From positions 434,001-498,000 of the forward strand of contig NZ_JAUAMC010000001.1 of assembly GCF_031010195.1 (NCBI RefSeq): a DNA stretch of 64,000 bases, read 5' to 3'. Of the stretch, positions 39,226 through 47,977 are shown one piece after another. Both the position numbers and the translations under genes were made by a program. Position 1 is the stretch's first letter. Every line of letters starts with the position of its first letter. Origin of the DNA: Halomonas sp. SpR8 (GTDB lineage Bacteria > Pseudomonadota > Gammaproteobacteria > Pseudomonadales > Halomonadaceae). The notes beneath the pieces are model-generated. The model saw nothing but the letters and a program-made list of their open reading frames with translations, was not told the DNA's origin and searched no databases.

Positions 39226-39711
39226 ATGCCCTCATTTGATATTGTCTCAGAGTTCGATAAACACGAAGGCGCCAACGCCGTCGATCAAGCCAACCGAGAA
39301 GTGCAGTCACGGTTTGATTTTAAAGGCGTCGATGCCAGCTTCACCCTTGAAGGCGACAAAGTGCAGCTCGAGGCGGAAGTTGATTTCCAGCTCAAACAAA
39401 TGCTCGATGTACTGCGCGCACGTCTTATTGCCCGTGGCATTGACGCTCGCTGCATGGACGTTCAAGACCCGATACTCTCCGGCGTGAAAGCGCGTCAGGA
39501 AGTCGCTCTCAAGGAGGGGCTTGATGCGGCCGAGGCCAAAGATGTGGTCAAACGTATCAAAGCCAGCAAGCTCAAAGTACAGGCACAAATTCAGGGTGAG
39601 AAGGTGCGTGTCACGGGTAAGAAGCGCGACGATTTACAAGCTGTGATGGCGCTGCTGCGCGGCGAGGAGGGACCTGACTTGCCACTCCAGTTCGATAACT
39701 TCCGCGACTAA
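39226..39711 (+). CDS. yajQ: YajQ-family nucleotide-binding protein
   Basis: A 161-residue protein of the DUF520/YajQ family, made of two ferredoxin-like folds. The N-terminal [20 protein letters not shown] and the later [20 protein letters not shown] are family blocks. Some relatives bind cyclic-di-GMP and act in transcription control (known for XC_3703-type proteins); whether this one does cannot be told from sequence. AGGA lies about 9 bases upstream of ATG. It is monocistronic, 74 bases before pepN, divergent from btuR over 181 bases. Confidence 0.94.
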   Translation: MPSFDIVSEFDKHEGANAVDQANREVQSRFDFKGVDASFTLEGDKVQLEAEVDFQLKQMLDVLRARLIARGIDARCMDVQDPILSGVKARQEVALKEGLDAAEAKDVVKRIKASKLKVQAQIQGEKVRVTGKKRDDLQAVMALLRGEEGPDLPLQFDNFRD

Positions 39712-39785
39712 GCCGCTGGTATTGGTATTCAGCTGTCGAACATTTTTTATTATGTAATATTCGTTTTATACAGGAGTCACGCACT

Positions 39786-42416
39786 ATGTCTGATCCGCAG
39801 CCGGTTTATTTAAGCGACTACCAGCCACCCGCTTATCGGGTAACCCATACCGAGCTGACGTTTGATCTTGACCCCGCCGCGACCCGTGTGAAAGCGCGAC
39901 TTTTAATCGAGCGTCATGCCGAGGCTGACGCGGATGCGCCGCTGGTATTAAACGGCGAACACTTGACGTTGATCTCTCTGGCGATTGATGAAGCGCCGTT
40001 AGCGGAGGCTGCTTACCAAATGGATGCAGAGAGTCTGCGCATCGCCAAGGTTCCCCAGCGATTTGTATTGGAGAGCGAAGTTGAGATCGCCCCTCAGGAG
40101 AACACGGCATTGGAGGGGCTGTATCAATCCAACGGCATGTACTGCACCCAGTGCGAAGCCGAAGGCTTTCGGCGCATTACTTTTTACCCAGATCGCCCGG
40201 ACGTCATGGCGACTTTCAAGGTCACGGTGATCGGCGACCAGCAGCATGAACCGGTTTTACTGGCAAACGGCAACCCGATAGAGCGCGGCGAGCTGGACGG
40301 CGGTCGTCACTTTGCCATCTGGGAAGACCCGCACCCCAAGCCCTGCTACCTGTTTGCGCTGGTGGCAGGCAACCTGCATAGCGTAGAAGATCACTTTACC
40401 ACCATGAGCGGGCGTGACGTGACGCTGCAGATTTGGGTGGAAAAAGACAACCTGGATAAAACCGAACATGCCATGGCCTCGTTAAAGCGCGCCATGGAGT
40501 GGGACGAGCAGGCGTACGGTCGCGAGTACGACCTGGATCTATTTATGATCGTGGCCGTCAATGACTTCAATATGGGGGCGATGGAGAACAAGGGCCTCAA
40601 TATCTTTAACTCTGCGGCGGTATTGACGCATCCTCAGACAGCCACTGATGCTGCTTTTCAGAGTGTCGAAGGTATCGTTGCCCACGAATATTTTCACAAC
40701 TGGTCGGGCAATCGCGTCACCTGCCGCGACTGGTTTCAGCTCTCGCTGAAAGAGGGTTTTACGGTCTTTCGTGACCAGTGCTTTTCGGCGGATGCCAATT
40801 CAGCGCCGGTTAAGCGCATCCAGGATGTGTCCTTTTTCCGCACCGCCCAGTTTGCCGAAGATGCCGGTCCCACGGCGCATCCGATTCGCCCTGACCACTA
40901 TATTGAAATTACCAACTTCTACACCCTGACGATTTATGAGAAAGGGGCGGAAGTCGTCCGCATGCTGCGTAACTTAGTGGGGGAGGAGACGTTTCGGCGC
41001 GGTTCAGACCTCTATTTTGAGCGCTTCGACGGTCAAGCGGTAACCATTGAAGAGTTCGTCGGCTGTATGGCGGAAGTTTCCGGTGAAGATTTTAGCCAGT
41101 TTATGCGCTGGTACTCCCAGGCGGGAACACCGGACATTGATGCCCACGGCGAGTATGACTACGTGCACGGCGAGTACCACTTAACGCTGCGTCAGCGCAC
41201 GCCTGCAACGCCAGGCCAGACGGAGAAGCTGCCGCTGCATATCCCGGTGCGTATGGGCTTGGTGGGCACCAAATCGGGCCAGGATCTAACCTTAACGCTC
41301 AATGGCGAAAAAATAGGCAAAGATGCGGTCATTCACCTGCGTGACGGCGAGCAGACGTTTGTGTTTACTGATGTTGCCGAAGCGCCAGTGCCCTCTTTGC
41401 TACGCGAATTCTCCGCGCCGGTGAAGATCCATTACCCTTACTCACGGGAAGATCTCGCCTTCTTGTTGACCCATGACAGCGATGGCTTCAATCGCTGGGA
41501 TGCGGGCCAGCGGCTGGCACTACTGGCCCTGGATGACTTGATTGCCGCCCATCGCAATGGGGTTGAAAAGGTCATGGACAGCCGCGTTGTGGATGCCTTT
41601 AAAGCACTGCTGAACGGGCCAATGAGTGATAAGGCAGTCTTGGCAGAGATGCTGACGTTGCCTTCTGAAGCCTATATCGCCGAGCAGCAGCCTATTGTCG
41701 ATGTTGATGCCATACACGCGGCGCGTGAGTTTGTGCGTCAGTCGTTAGCCATGGCGCTGCGCGATGAGTTTGCTGCCATCTACGAAGCCAATATGTCTGA
41801 AGAAGGGTACGCGCCGACCCCGGAGCAAATTGCCCAGCGTAGTCTAAAAAACGTGGCGCTCGCTTATCTAATGTCAATCGAGGATGAGCAGGGCTTGGCC
41901 TGGTGTGAGGCGCAATTCGCGGCTGACCACAATATGACCGATGTGCGTCAAGCGCTGACACAGCTAGTGCACAGTGACCGCGATGACCTTGCGTCACCCG
42001 CCTTGAAGGCGTTCGGAGAGAAATGGGCCCATGACCCGCTGGTGATGGATCAATGGTTCACCGTACAGGTATCGCGCCCTCAACCGGATGTACTTGAGCG
42101 GGTCAAGTATCTGATGCAGCACCCCGCATTTTCGCTCAAAAATCCCAACCGAGTCCGCGCCTTGATAGGGGCCTTTGCTCAGAACCGAGTGAATTTCCAC
42201 CGTTTGGATGGCCAAGGCTACCAATTGCTGGCCGATGTGGTCATTGAACTTAATCGACTTAATCCAGAGATTGCAGCGCGGCTTATCACTCCGCTAACCC
42301 GCTGGCAGCGCTTTGATGAAACCCGTCAAGCATTGATGCGGTCGGAGCTTGAGCGCATTAAGCAACAGCCGCTATCGGCAAATGTTTACGAGGTGGTCGA
42401 AAAGGCATTGGCATAA
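39786..42416 (+). CDS. pepN: Aminopeptidase N (M1 family)
   Basis: PepN is a cytoplasmic zinc aminopeptidase of broad specificity. It has 876 residues, the gammaproteobacterial length. The exopeptidase motif GAMEN is present (FNMGAMENKGLNIF). The zinc site is H300-E301-Y-F-H304 with E323 (SLKEGF). The C-terminal ERAP-like helical domain is intact. AGGAG lies 8 bases ahead of ATG 39786. No truncation or odd residue is seen. It is 45 bases upstream of the lipid kinase gene. Confidence 0.97.
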   Translation: MSDPQPVYLSDYQPPAYRVTHTELTFDLDPAATRVKARLLIERHAEADADAPLVLNGEHLTLISLAIDEAPLAEAAYQMDAESLRIAKVPQRFVLESEVEIAPQENTALEGLYQSNGMYCTQCEAEGFRRITFYPDRPDVMATFKVTVIGDQQHEPVLLANGNPIERGELDGGRHFAIWEDPHPKPCYLFALVAGNLHSVEDHFTTMSGRDVTLQIWVEKDNLDKTEHAMASLKRAMEWDEQAYGREYDLDLFMIVAVNDFNMGAMENKGLNIFNSAAVLTHPQTATDAAFQSVEGIVAHEYFHNWSGNRVTCRDWFQLSLKEGFTVFRDQCFSADANSAPVKRIQDVSFFRTAQFAEDAGPTAHPIRPDHYIEITNFYTLTIYEKGAEVVRMLRNLVGEETFRRGSDLYFERFDGQAVTIEEFVGCMAEVSGEDFSQFMRWYSQAGTPDIDAHGEYDYVHGEYHLTLRQRTPATPGQTEKLPLHIPVRMGLVGTKSGQDLTLTLNGEKIGKDAVIHLRDGEQTFVFTDVAEAPVPSLLREFSAPVKIHYPYSREDLAFLLTHDSDGFNRWDAGQRLALLALDDLIAAHRNGVEKVMDSRVVDAFKALLNGPMSDKAVLAEMLTLPSEAYIAEQQPIVDVDAIHAAREFVRQSLAMALRDEFAAIYEANMSEEGYAPTPEQIAQRSLKNVALAYLMSIEDEQGLAWCEAQFAADHNMTDVRQALTQLVHSDRDDLASPALKAFGEKWAHDPLVMDQWFTVQVSRPQPDVLERVKYLMQHPAFSLKNPNRVRALIGAFAQNRVNFHRLDGQGYQLLADVVIELNRLNPEIAARLITPLTRWQRFDETRQALMRSELERIKQQPLSANVYEVVEKALA

Positions 42417-42460
42417 GGTATTGCTATCAACTATGTGTCCTAAGGAAAGGAATAACAACA

Positions 42461-43417
42461 GTGACAGATTCTCAGCAACACTATTTACTGATTATTAATG
42501 GTAAATCCGCCGGTAATCCGGCATTGCGTGAAGCAGTCGATGCGCAACGTCAGGCAGGGATGCTGATTACTGTTCGCGCTACCTGGGAAGGGGGCGATGC
42601 GGCTGATATTGCTGAGCAATCTGACGCCATGGGGATCACCCATGTGATTGCCTGTGGTGGTGATGGCACCGTCAGCGAGGTCATGAATGGGCTAATGCGC
42701 TTGCCCCATGACCGACGACCTGTGTTGGGCATTGTGCCATTAGGCAGTGCCAATGATTTTGCTACCTCGGTCGGCCTGCCGCTGGAGCCAGGCGAGGCTT
42801 TGGCTGCAGTAAGGGAGCTAAGCGCCTATCCTATTGATGTTGTGCGCGTGACCGCAGGTGCCGGTGATAAGTCAGCCACCAGCTACTATATCAATATGAC
42901 CACCGGTGGGTTTGGCGCTGAAGTGACGTCAACGACACCGAAAACCTTAAAGCGGTTGCTCGGAGGCGGAGCTTACTCCGTAATGGGGGCGCTTAAAGCG
43001 TGGCGCCATCGTAGCTATCGCGGCACGCTGCATTGGGATGAGAAAGAGGAGAACGCATCGCTGTTGCTACTGGCGCTGGGCAATGGCCGCCAATCAGGCG
43101 GTGGCCAAGTGCTGGGGCCGCGTGCCAAGCTGGATGATGGTCGTCTGGACGTACTGCTGGTCAAAGACTTTCGGTCAGTAACCGAGCTGACCAGGCTTAT
43201 CAACGAACTGCAAAACTTTCCCTATGACGGGCGATTTGTGCGCTATTTCACTACTACCCAACTGACGTTGACCACTCAGCCGAATGATTCACCCTGGCCA
43301 CTCACGCTAGATGGCGAGGCGCGCTATTACGATCAGTTCTGCGCGGAAGTAGTACCCCTTGCGTTGCGTGTATTACTGCCCGAGGAGTGCCCGTTGCTCT
43401 CCTTCAATCGGCCATAA
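42461..43417 (+). CDS. yegS: Diacylglycerol kinase-like lipid kinase (YegS type)
   Basis: A 318-residue member of the DAGK catalytic family, with the nucleotide-binding motif GGDGTVSEVMNGL (about residues 66-78) and PLGSANDFATSVGLPL. A glycine-rich loop near GNGRQSGGGQVLGP and the later LDGEARYYDQF follow. The closest known group is YegS, a metal-dependent phosphatidylglycerol kinase in vitro; the true substrate here is unknown. The start is GTG 42461, with AAAGG about 10 bases ahead. Located between pepN and an acidic lipoprotein gene. Confidence 0.88.
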   Translation: MTDSQQHYLLIINGKSAGNPALREAVDAQRQAGMLITVRATWEGGDAADIAEQSDAMGITHVIACGGDGTVSEVMNGLMRLPHDRRPVLGIVPLGSANDFATSVGLPLEPGEALAAVRELSAYPIDVVRVTAGAGDKSATSYYINMTTGGFGAEVTSTTPKTLKRLLGGGAYSVMGALKAWRHRSYRGTLHWDEKEENASLLLLALGNGRQSGGGQVLGPRAKLDDGRLDVLLVKDFRSVTELTRLINELQNFPYDGRFVRYFTTTQLTLTTQPNDSPWPLTLDGEARYYDQFCAEVVPLALRVLLPEECPLLSFNRP

Positions 43418-43462
43418 CATACTGGATTTAGATTTTTTTACGTTATAAAGGAGAAGAATCAA

Positions 43463-44326
43463 ATGGCAAATCGCGTGTGGATACCCGCACTCGCCGTCGT
43501 GGCTCTATTGCTTAGTGCCTGCGGAGACTCCCAGGATGATCCTACAGTGACACCCGGTGAGGATTCTGCGGTGACGGATGAAGAGACCGCTCGCGACGAG
43601 GGGGCGAGTGAGGAAGAGGCACCGGACGCCGCTGAAAACGCGGCAGACATGTCCAGTCCCGAAGAAGTGGAGGATGATATTGAAGCACGCCAGGTCGCTG
43701 AAGAGCTTGAGCGAGCGGAAGCATTAAGCGAGAACGACACCCAGTCTAATGGCGTTGCGTCTAGTGACAGTGCGACGGCTGGCGGAGAGGAAGTTGACGC
43801 TGGAGAAGATACGCTGGCAGCTAATCCTGAAGATGTGCTCGATGAAGAGGGTGCTATGCCGGGTGAGGCCACCCGTTCTGATGTGGATGACATCATCGCC
43901 GAAAACGAACGCCGTTTCGAAGAGGCCGAGCAGCGTTTGGAAGAGCAGTTTCAGGAAGTTGAGCAGCAGGCGCCAACATTAGAGCCGATGGAAAGTGGGG
44001 ACGTCTCGCCGAGTTGGGATACCGAAAGCAGTTTGCCAGAGCAGACGCCGTTGCAAGATGATCGCGAGACAACCGATGTTGACGCCTTGATTGAGGATAC
44101 CGAACGCCGCTTTGAGGAGGCTCAGCAGCGGCTTGAAGAGCAGTTTCAAGAGTTGGAAAATCGACAGTCCGTGAGTGGCGCGGTAGTTGAACCGTCAGGC
44201 GAACTTGATAGCATTGTCCCTGATAACGGTGATTCTGACAGCAATGATCCTGGTAACCGTGACGCTGAAAGTAGTGAACCTAGCCAGGAAGTCGATGCCA
44301 GTGATGAATCGCGGGGTGAGGGGTGA
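43463..44326 (+). CDS. Highly acidic lipoprotein with two copies of a helical module
   Basis: A 287-residue protein I do not recognise. The signal peptide (1-19) ends in the lipobox LLLSAC, so cysteine 20 should be lipidated. There is no aspartate directly after it (GDS follows), so outer-membrane sorting is possible. The mature part is extremely rich in D and E and nearly free of aromatic residues, thus probably disordered. Two 28-residue units, 140-167 and 205-232, agree at 21 positions and share ERRFEEA and QRLEEQFQE. They look like short amphipathic or coiled-coil helices. AAGGAG precedes the ATG. It follows yegS by 45 bases and ends at a strong terminator. Possible role: envelope spacer or scaffold; inference only. 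Confidence 0.85.
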   Translation: MANRVWIPALAVVALLLSACGDSQDDPTVTPGEDSAVTDEETARDEGASEEEAPDAAENAADMSSPEEVEDDIEARQVAEELERAEALSENDTQSNGVASSDSATAGGEEVDAGEDTLAANPEDVLDEEGAMPGEATRSDVDDIIAENERRFEEAEQRLEEQFQEVEQQAPTLEPMESGDVSPSWDTESSLPEQTPLQDDRETTDVDALIEDTERRFEEAQQRLEEQFQELENRQSVSGAVVEPSGELDSIVPDNGDSDSNDPGNRDAESSEPSQEVDASDESRGEG

Positions 44327-44352
44327 CGCTTGAGCATTTATCATTAGGCAAT

Positions 44353-44379
44353 AAAAAAGGCCCGCTAATGCGGGCCTTT
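44353..44379. terminator. Bidirectional terminator between the acidic lipoprotein and csp genes
   Basis: AAAGGCCCGC (44356-44365), loop TAAT, GCGGGCCTTT (44370-44379), with A-run on the left. It serves both convergent genes. Confidence 0.92.
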
Positions 44380-44395
44380 GTCCATCCGTGAGCAA

Positions 44396-44599
44396 TTAAG
44401 CGGGGCGGATGTTGGAAGCCTGAAGGCCTTTTTTACCCTGAGTCACTTCAAAGCTGACTTTTTGACCATCTTGCAGGGTCTTGAAGCCTTCAGCTTGAAT
44501 TTCGGAGAAGTGGGCAAACAGATCGTCTCCGCCGTCATCAGGAGAGATGAAGCCGAAGCCTTTAGTATCGTTGAACCACTTAACAGTGCCAGTTGCCAT
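44396..44599 (-). CDS. Cold-shock domain protein (CspA family)
   Basis: A 67-residue cold-shock protein, a single-stranded nucleic acid binding beta-barrel that melts RNA structure. RNP1 is KGFGFIS; RNP2 is LFAHF where most have [20 protein letters not shown] at the N terminus is diagnostic. AAGGAA lies 8 bases ahead of the ATG. About 130 bases separate it from the divergent LysE gene. That is enough for a structured 5' leader, as in cspA, but I cannot confirm one. Whether it is cold-induced cannot be told. Confidence 0.95.
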   Translation of the reverse strand: MATGTVKWFNDTKGFGFISPDDGGDDLFAHFSEIQAEGFKTLQDGQKVSFEVTQGKKGLQASNIRPA

Positions 44600-44732
44600 T
44601 TTCTATTTCCTTAACATGCTTAGTAATCACGGGCAACTCAATTGTCCACCCGCTACAATTACTCTAGATGCAAACGCGGCTGTCGTCCAGCGACATTCCT
44701 AAGATTTTTTATTTCGTTGCGAGCAGGCTTAT

Positions 44733-45389
44733 ATGATCGAGTTGGGTTTTATTGATGCGCAGTTTATTTCCTTTTTGGTAGCGATCACGCTGCTAACGAT
44801 CAGCCCCGGGGTCGATACGCTGCTGGTGATTCGTAATACGGCACGCGGGGGGATCCGCGATGGCATTACCACCAGTGTGGCGATCTGCTTTGGCCTGTTT
44901 GTGCACGCCACGATTTCTGCGTTGGGCATCTCGCTGATTTTGCTGCAATCGGCCTGGGCGTTTCATATGCTGAAACTGGTGGGGGCGGGCTATCTCATTT
45001 GGCTGGGGATCACCAGTTTGCTGGCAGCGCGTCGCGGGCAGCCGCTACCGGTTAATGGCGTGCTAGCAGGTACGCCTGCTGTTTCTCGCTGGCAGCCGGT
45101 CAAAGAGGGCTTTTTGTCCAATGTGTTGAATCCTAAAACCGTGGTGTTTTATATGGCCTTTCTGCCTCAGTTTATTGCGCCCGGTGACCCTGCGTTACTG
45201 AAGTCGCTATGGCTGGCAGGGGTGCACTTTATAATCGCCAATATTTGGCAAATCGGTGTCGTGCTAATGGTGGGTAGTGCTGGTAAGTGGTTGGCCAGCG
45301 CACGCTTTGCACAAACTCTAAACGCCGCTACGGGGGCGGTCTTGGTGGTGTTTGGTCTTCGCCTGGCATTAACACAGCGCCCGGTATAA
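44733..45389 (+). CDS. LysE/RhtB-family amino acid exporter
   Basis: A 218-residue inner-membrane protein with about six hydrophobic segments. The N-terminal family signature ISPGVDTLLVIRNTARGG is followed by GIxxGLFVHATISALGIS-like sequence. KLVGAGYLIWLGITSLLAAR and the mid-protein KEGFLSNVLNPKTVVFYMAFLPQFI are both typical of RhtB transporters. The substrate (threonine, homoserine lactone, lysine or other) is unknown. It is monocistronic, convergent with slt with no visible terminator in the 34-base gap. Confidence 0.9.
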   Translation: MIELGFIDAQFISFLVAITLLTISPGVDTLLVIRNTARGGIRDGITTSVAICFGLFVHATISALGISLILLQSAWAFHMLKLVGAGYLIWLGITSLLAARRGQPLPVNGVLAGTPAVSRWQPVKEGFLSNVLNPKTVVFYMAFLPQFIAPGDPALLKSLWLAGVHFIIANIWQIGVVLMVGSAGKWLASARFAQTLNAATGAVLVVFGLRLALTQRPV

Positions 45390-45423
45390 CCCGGACGCTG
45401 GAATGTGGTAAGTAGAGGAGGGC

Positions 45424-47370
45424 CTAGCGGCGGGCGAGCAAGGCTCGGTCGTAGCGTACCTGCTGTTCGTTATCACTGAGCAGCGAAACGCCTTCGCTAC
45501 TGCCACCGTTGGCCAGGCTCTCAAAAATGACCCGATAAGCCAGTACGGCCTGAACGTAGTCACGGGTTTCGCGAAAAGGAATGCTTTCTACGAATAGATC
45601 AAACGCCTCTACACCATCCCCCAGCCATTGGTCGACACGACCTGGGCCAGCATTGTATGCCGCGGCTGCGGCTAGGCGGTTGCCTTGGTAGCGTTGCAGC
45701 TTATCACGTAGGTAAGTGCTGCCCAGGCGAATATTAAGTTCTGGGTCTAGGACGCCGTAGGGACCTGGATCACTGATGCCCAGCTCGCGGCTAACTTGGC
45801 TCGCGGTGCCGGGCATTAACTGCATTAAGCCCCGCGCACCGGCTGGTGAAAGCGCATTAGGGTTATAAGCGCTTTCACGCCGGGTAATGGCCATCAACAG
45901 ATAAGGATCAACGCCAGTGAGGCGGCCCCAGTGCTGGAAGCTATCGTGGTAGGCCTGAGGAAAGCGCCAGTCCAAGGCATCCCAAAGTTCGCCAGCAATG
46001 GTGGTTTGCACTAACCGCGCATGCCACTGCTGTTGGGCAGCATAATCGGCCAATTCCCTGGCCTGCTGGGGTGAACTCTGAACCGCGTGTAGCCACTCGC
46101 TATTGGCAAGCCCGTCTTCACCAATGCGAAGCAGGGCTTCGGTGCGCTGCACGGCGGGAAGTTGCGCAATACGTTGCCGTGACGCTTCGTCATAATGGTT
46201 GCGTTCAAGATTCAACCGGTAGGGTTGGCCAATTTTTTCTGCCGCTGCAAAACCGTAGAAACTGCGATCCTGCGCGGCCTTCTGATAGCGCGCTTCGGCG
46301 GCTGCCTGGTTGCCAAGCTGCCCGTTGGCGCGGCCCAGCCAATACTGCCAACGGCTATTTTCCTGCTGGATTGTCGGCATTTCAGCAATCCAGTGGATCA
46401 CCCCGTTCCAGTCACGGTTAGCAAGCGCATGGCGTACACGCAGCTCTAACACCCGCTCGCTCTCAAGTGTCGGTAATGCCCCGTCGACCCAACTAAGCGT
46501 GCCGGGCACATCCCGCACTAAAGCGTAAAAGGCCAGTTCCTCTTCGATGGCCTGCCGGTCACTAGGGAGCAGGTTTAAGCGCGATGAGAGCGTCTGCCAG
46601 GCAGCAAAGGCTGCCGGAGTATCTTCACGGGTGTAGCGCTGCATGGCGGCCCGGTAGAAGCTGGCCGTGGCGGCACACTCCGGACCCAGGCAAGTGGGTG
46701 CCTGGGTAATGGCGCTGCTGCGTGCGGTTACGCTGTCGACGGTATCCAGGGCGGTTTGCCACTGGCCGCTTAATAGCCCGCCCAGATAGCTTGAGAGGCG
46801 TGTTTCGCCCGCCTGCCAAGCGAGCATTTTGCGCTCCCAAATAGCCGTGGCGTCGATAGTGCCGTTGGCCCGCAGGCGTTCAAATAGTGGGTCGCAGGCG
46901 TCCGGCTGAGAGCTGCCGACGCGCCATAAGTCCAGCCCGGCTTCGCTTGCCACCTGGGGCTGAGTGGCGAGCAGCGCGGTGTAGTAGTGGCACTGGCGAG
47001 CGGTGCCCGCCGGTTCACCGTCGGCCACCGCGAGCAGGTCGCTATAGCGCCCTGCGTGACCATACTTGGCGATCGCTTGACCACGCATCCAGCCCGCTAA
47101 CGGAGAGTCAGCATATTGATCAATGAATTGCTGTACTCTGTCGGGGGAGACATGGGGTAGTTGCCCCCTTATGCGGTGGTACTCCACGTAGCCCCGCAGC
47201 GGGTGGTCTTCGATGGAGCGTTCATCAACCCGCGACCACTGTTGCTCCCTTGCGGCAGCGAGAGCGTCACGTAACTCACTGTCTGAAGCGCCCCAGGAAA
47301 ACGCGGGTAACCCCGCCAGCAATGCGGTACATAGCACGCGGGCGGTATGGCGAAATGGCAAAACCAACAT
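45424..47370 (-). CDS. slt: Soluble lytic murein transglycosylase (Slt70 type)
   Basis: A periplasmic transglycosylase that cuts peptidoglycan glycan strands with formation of 1,6-anhydromuramic acid. It has 648 residues. The signal peptide (about 1-28) ends FSWGAS, and a long superhelical region of alpha-repeats (30-450) follows. The C-terminal SLT domain has the catalytic glutamate E499 in RRESAYNP, then SPAGARGLMQLMPGTA and AAAYNAGPGRVDQWL. The domain order and length match E. coli Slt70. It is convergent with the LysE exporter and divergent from the YkvA-like gene. Confidence 0.94.
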   Translation of the reverse strand: MLVLPFRHTARVLCTALLAGLPAFSWGASDSELRDALAAAREQQWSRVDERSIEDHPLRGYVEYHRIRGQLPHVSPDRVQQFIDQYADSPLAGWMRGQAIAKYGHAGRYSDLLAVADGEPAGTARQCHYYTALLATQPQVASEAGLDLWRVGSSQPDACDPLFERLRANGTIDATAIWERKMLAWQAGETRLSSYLGGLLSGQWQTALDTVDSVTARSSAITQAPTCLGPECAATASFYRAAMQRYTREDTPAAFAAWQTLSSRLNLLPSDRQAIEEELAFYALVRDVPGTLSWVDGALPTLESERVLELRVRHALANRDWNGVIHWIAEMPTIQQENSRWQYWLGRANGQLGNQAAAEARYQKAAQDRSFYGFAAAEKIGQPYRLNLERNHYDEASRQRIAQLPAVQRTEALLRIGEDGLANSEWLHAVQSSPQQARELADYAAQQQWHARLVQTTIAGELWDALDWRFPQAYHDSFQHWGRLTGVDPYLLMAITRRESAYNPNALSPAGARGLMQLMPGTASQVSRELGISDPGPYGVLDPELNIRLGSTYLRDKLQRYQGNRLAAAAAYNAGPGRVDQWLGDGVEAFDLFVESIPFRETRDYVQAVLAYRVIFESLANGGSSEGVSLLSDNEQQVRYDRALLARR

Positions 47371-47508
47371 GGTGCTCTCTCTCTATCGATCGGTGTCACT
47401 TTATCTGGGCTTGGGGGCTGCCCGCCTAGTTTGCTGAGTAACCGCTATACTGAACGAGTACCCGCAGTCATGATCTGACCGCCCAGATACTTAAAGGATC
47501 TAATTACG

Positions 47509-47841
47509 ATGGCCCCATTATCCACTTGGTGGTTCTTACGTCGACTCAAATCCCGTGTTTGGGCGACAAAACGCATTGTGCGTGCGTTAAAGCTGTTTAT
47601 ACCCATGACACGTGACGTGATCCGTGGCGATTTTCGGCCTACTCCCTGGTCGGCTTTTGGCATGATGGCATTAGCGCTGGGCTATTTGGTAATGCCTTTT
47701 GATCTGATCCCCGATTTTCTGATGCTCATCGGTGTTGTGGACGACGTATTGATAGTCGGCTGGCTGCTCAATCGTATCGATCAACGCCTGGAAGGCTATC
47801 GGGCCTGGAAATATAGCGATCCCGATGTGACGCCTTCTTAA
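47509..47841 (+). CDS. YkvA/DUF1232-family small membrane-associated protein
   Basis: A 110-residue protein with the DUF1232 block in its second half (FGMMALALGYLVMPFDLIPDFLMLIGVVDDVLIVGW). The motif P-x-D-x-I-P-D-F is the family signature. The basic N terminus is hydrophilic. The function of this family is not established. AAAGGA lies about 10 bases upstream of ATG. It is monocistronic, between slt and htpG, with about 135 bases to the htpG start. Confidence 0.85.
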   Translation: MAPLSTWWFLRRLKSRVWATKRIVRALKLFIPMTRDVIRGDFRPTPWSAFGMMALALGYLVMPFDLIPDFLMLIGVVDDVLIVGWLLNRIDQRLEGYRAWKYSDPDVTPS

Positions 47842-47977
47842 TGTTGTCGACTTGTTAATCCCTGCTGCTTGAAAAATCTCTGCTTAGCCCCATATCAAGA
47901 CCACGAAACCACTTTAAGCCCCCTGCCAGTATAATGCAGGGGTAGTTGACTCAACGTGATTGATAAGGGCTAAGCGC

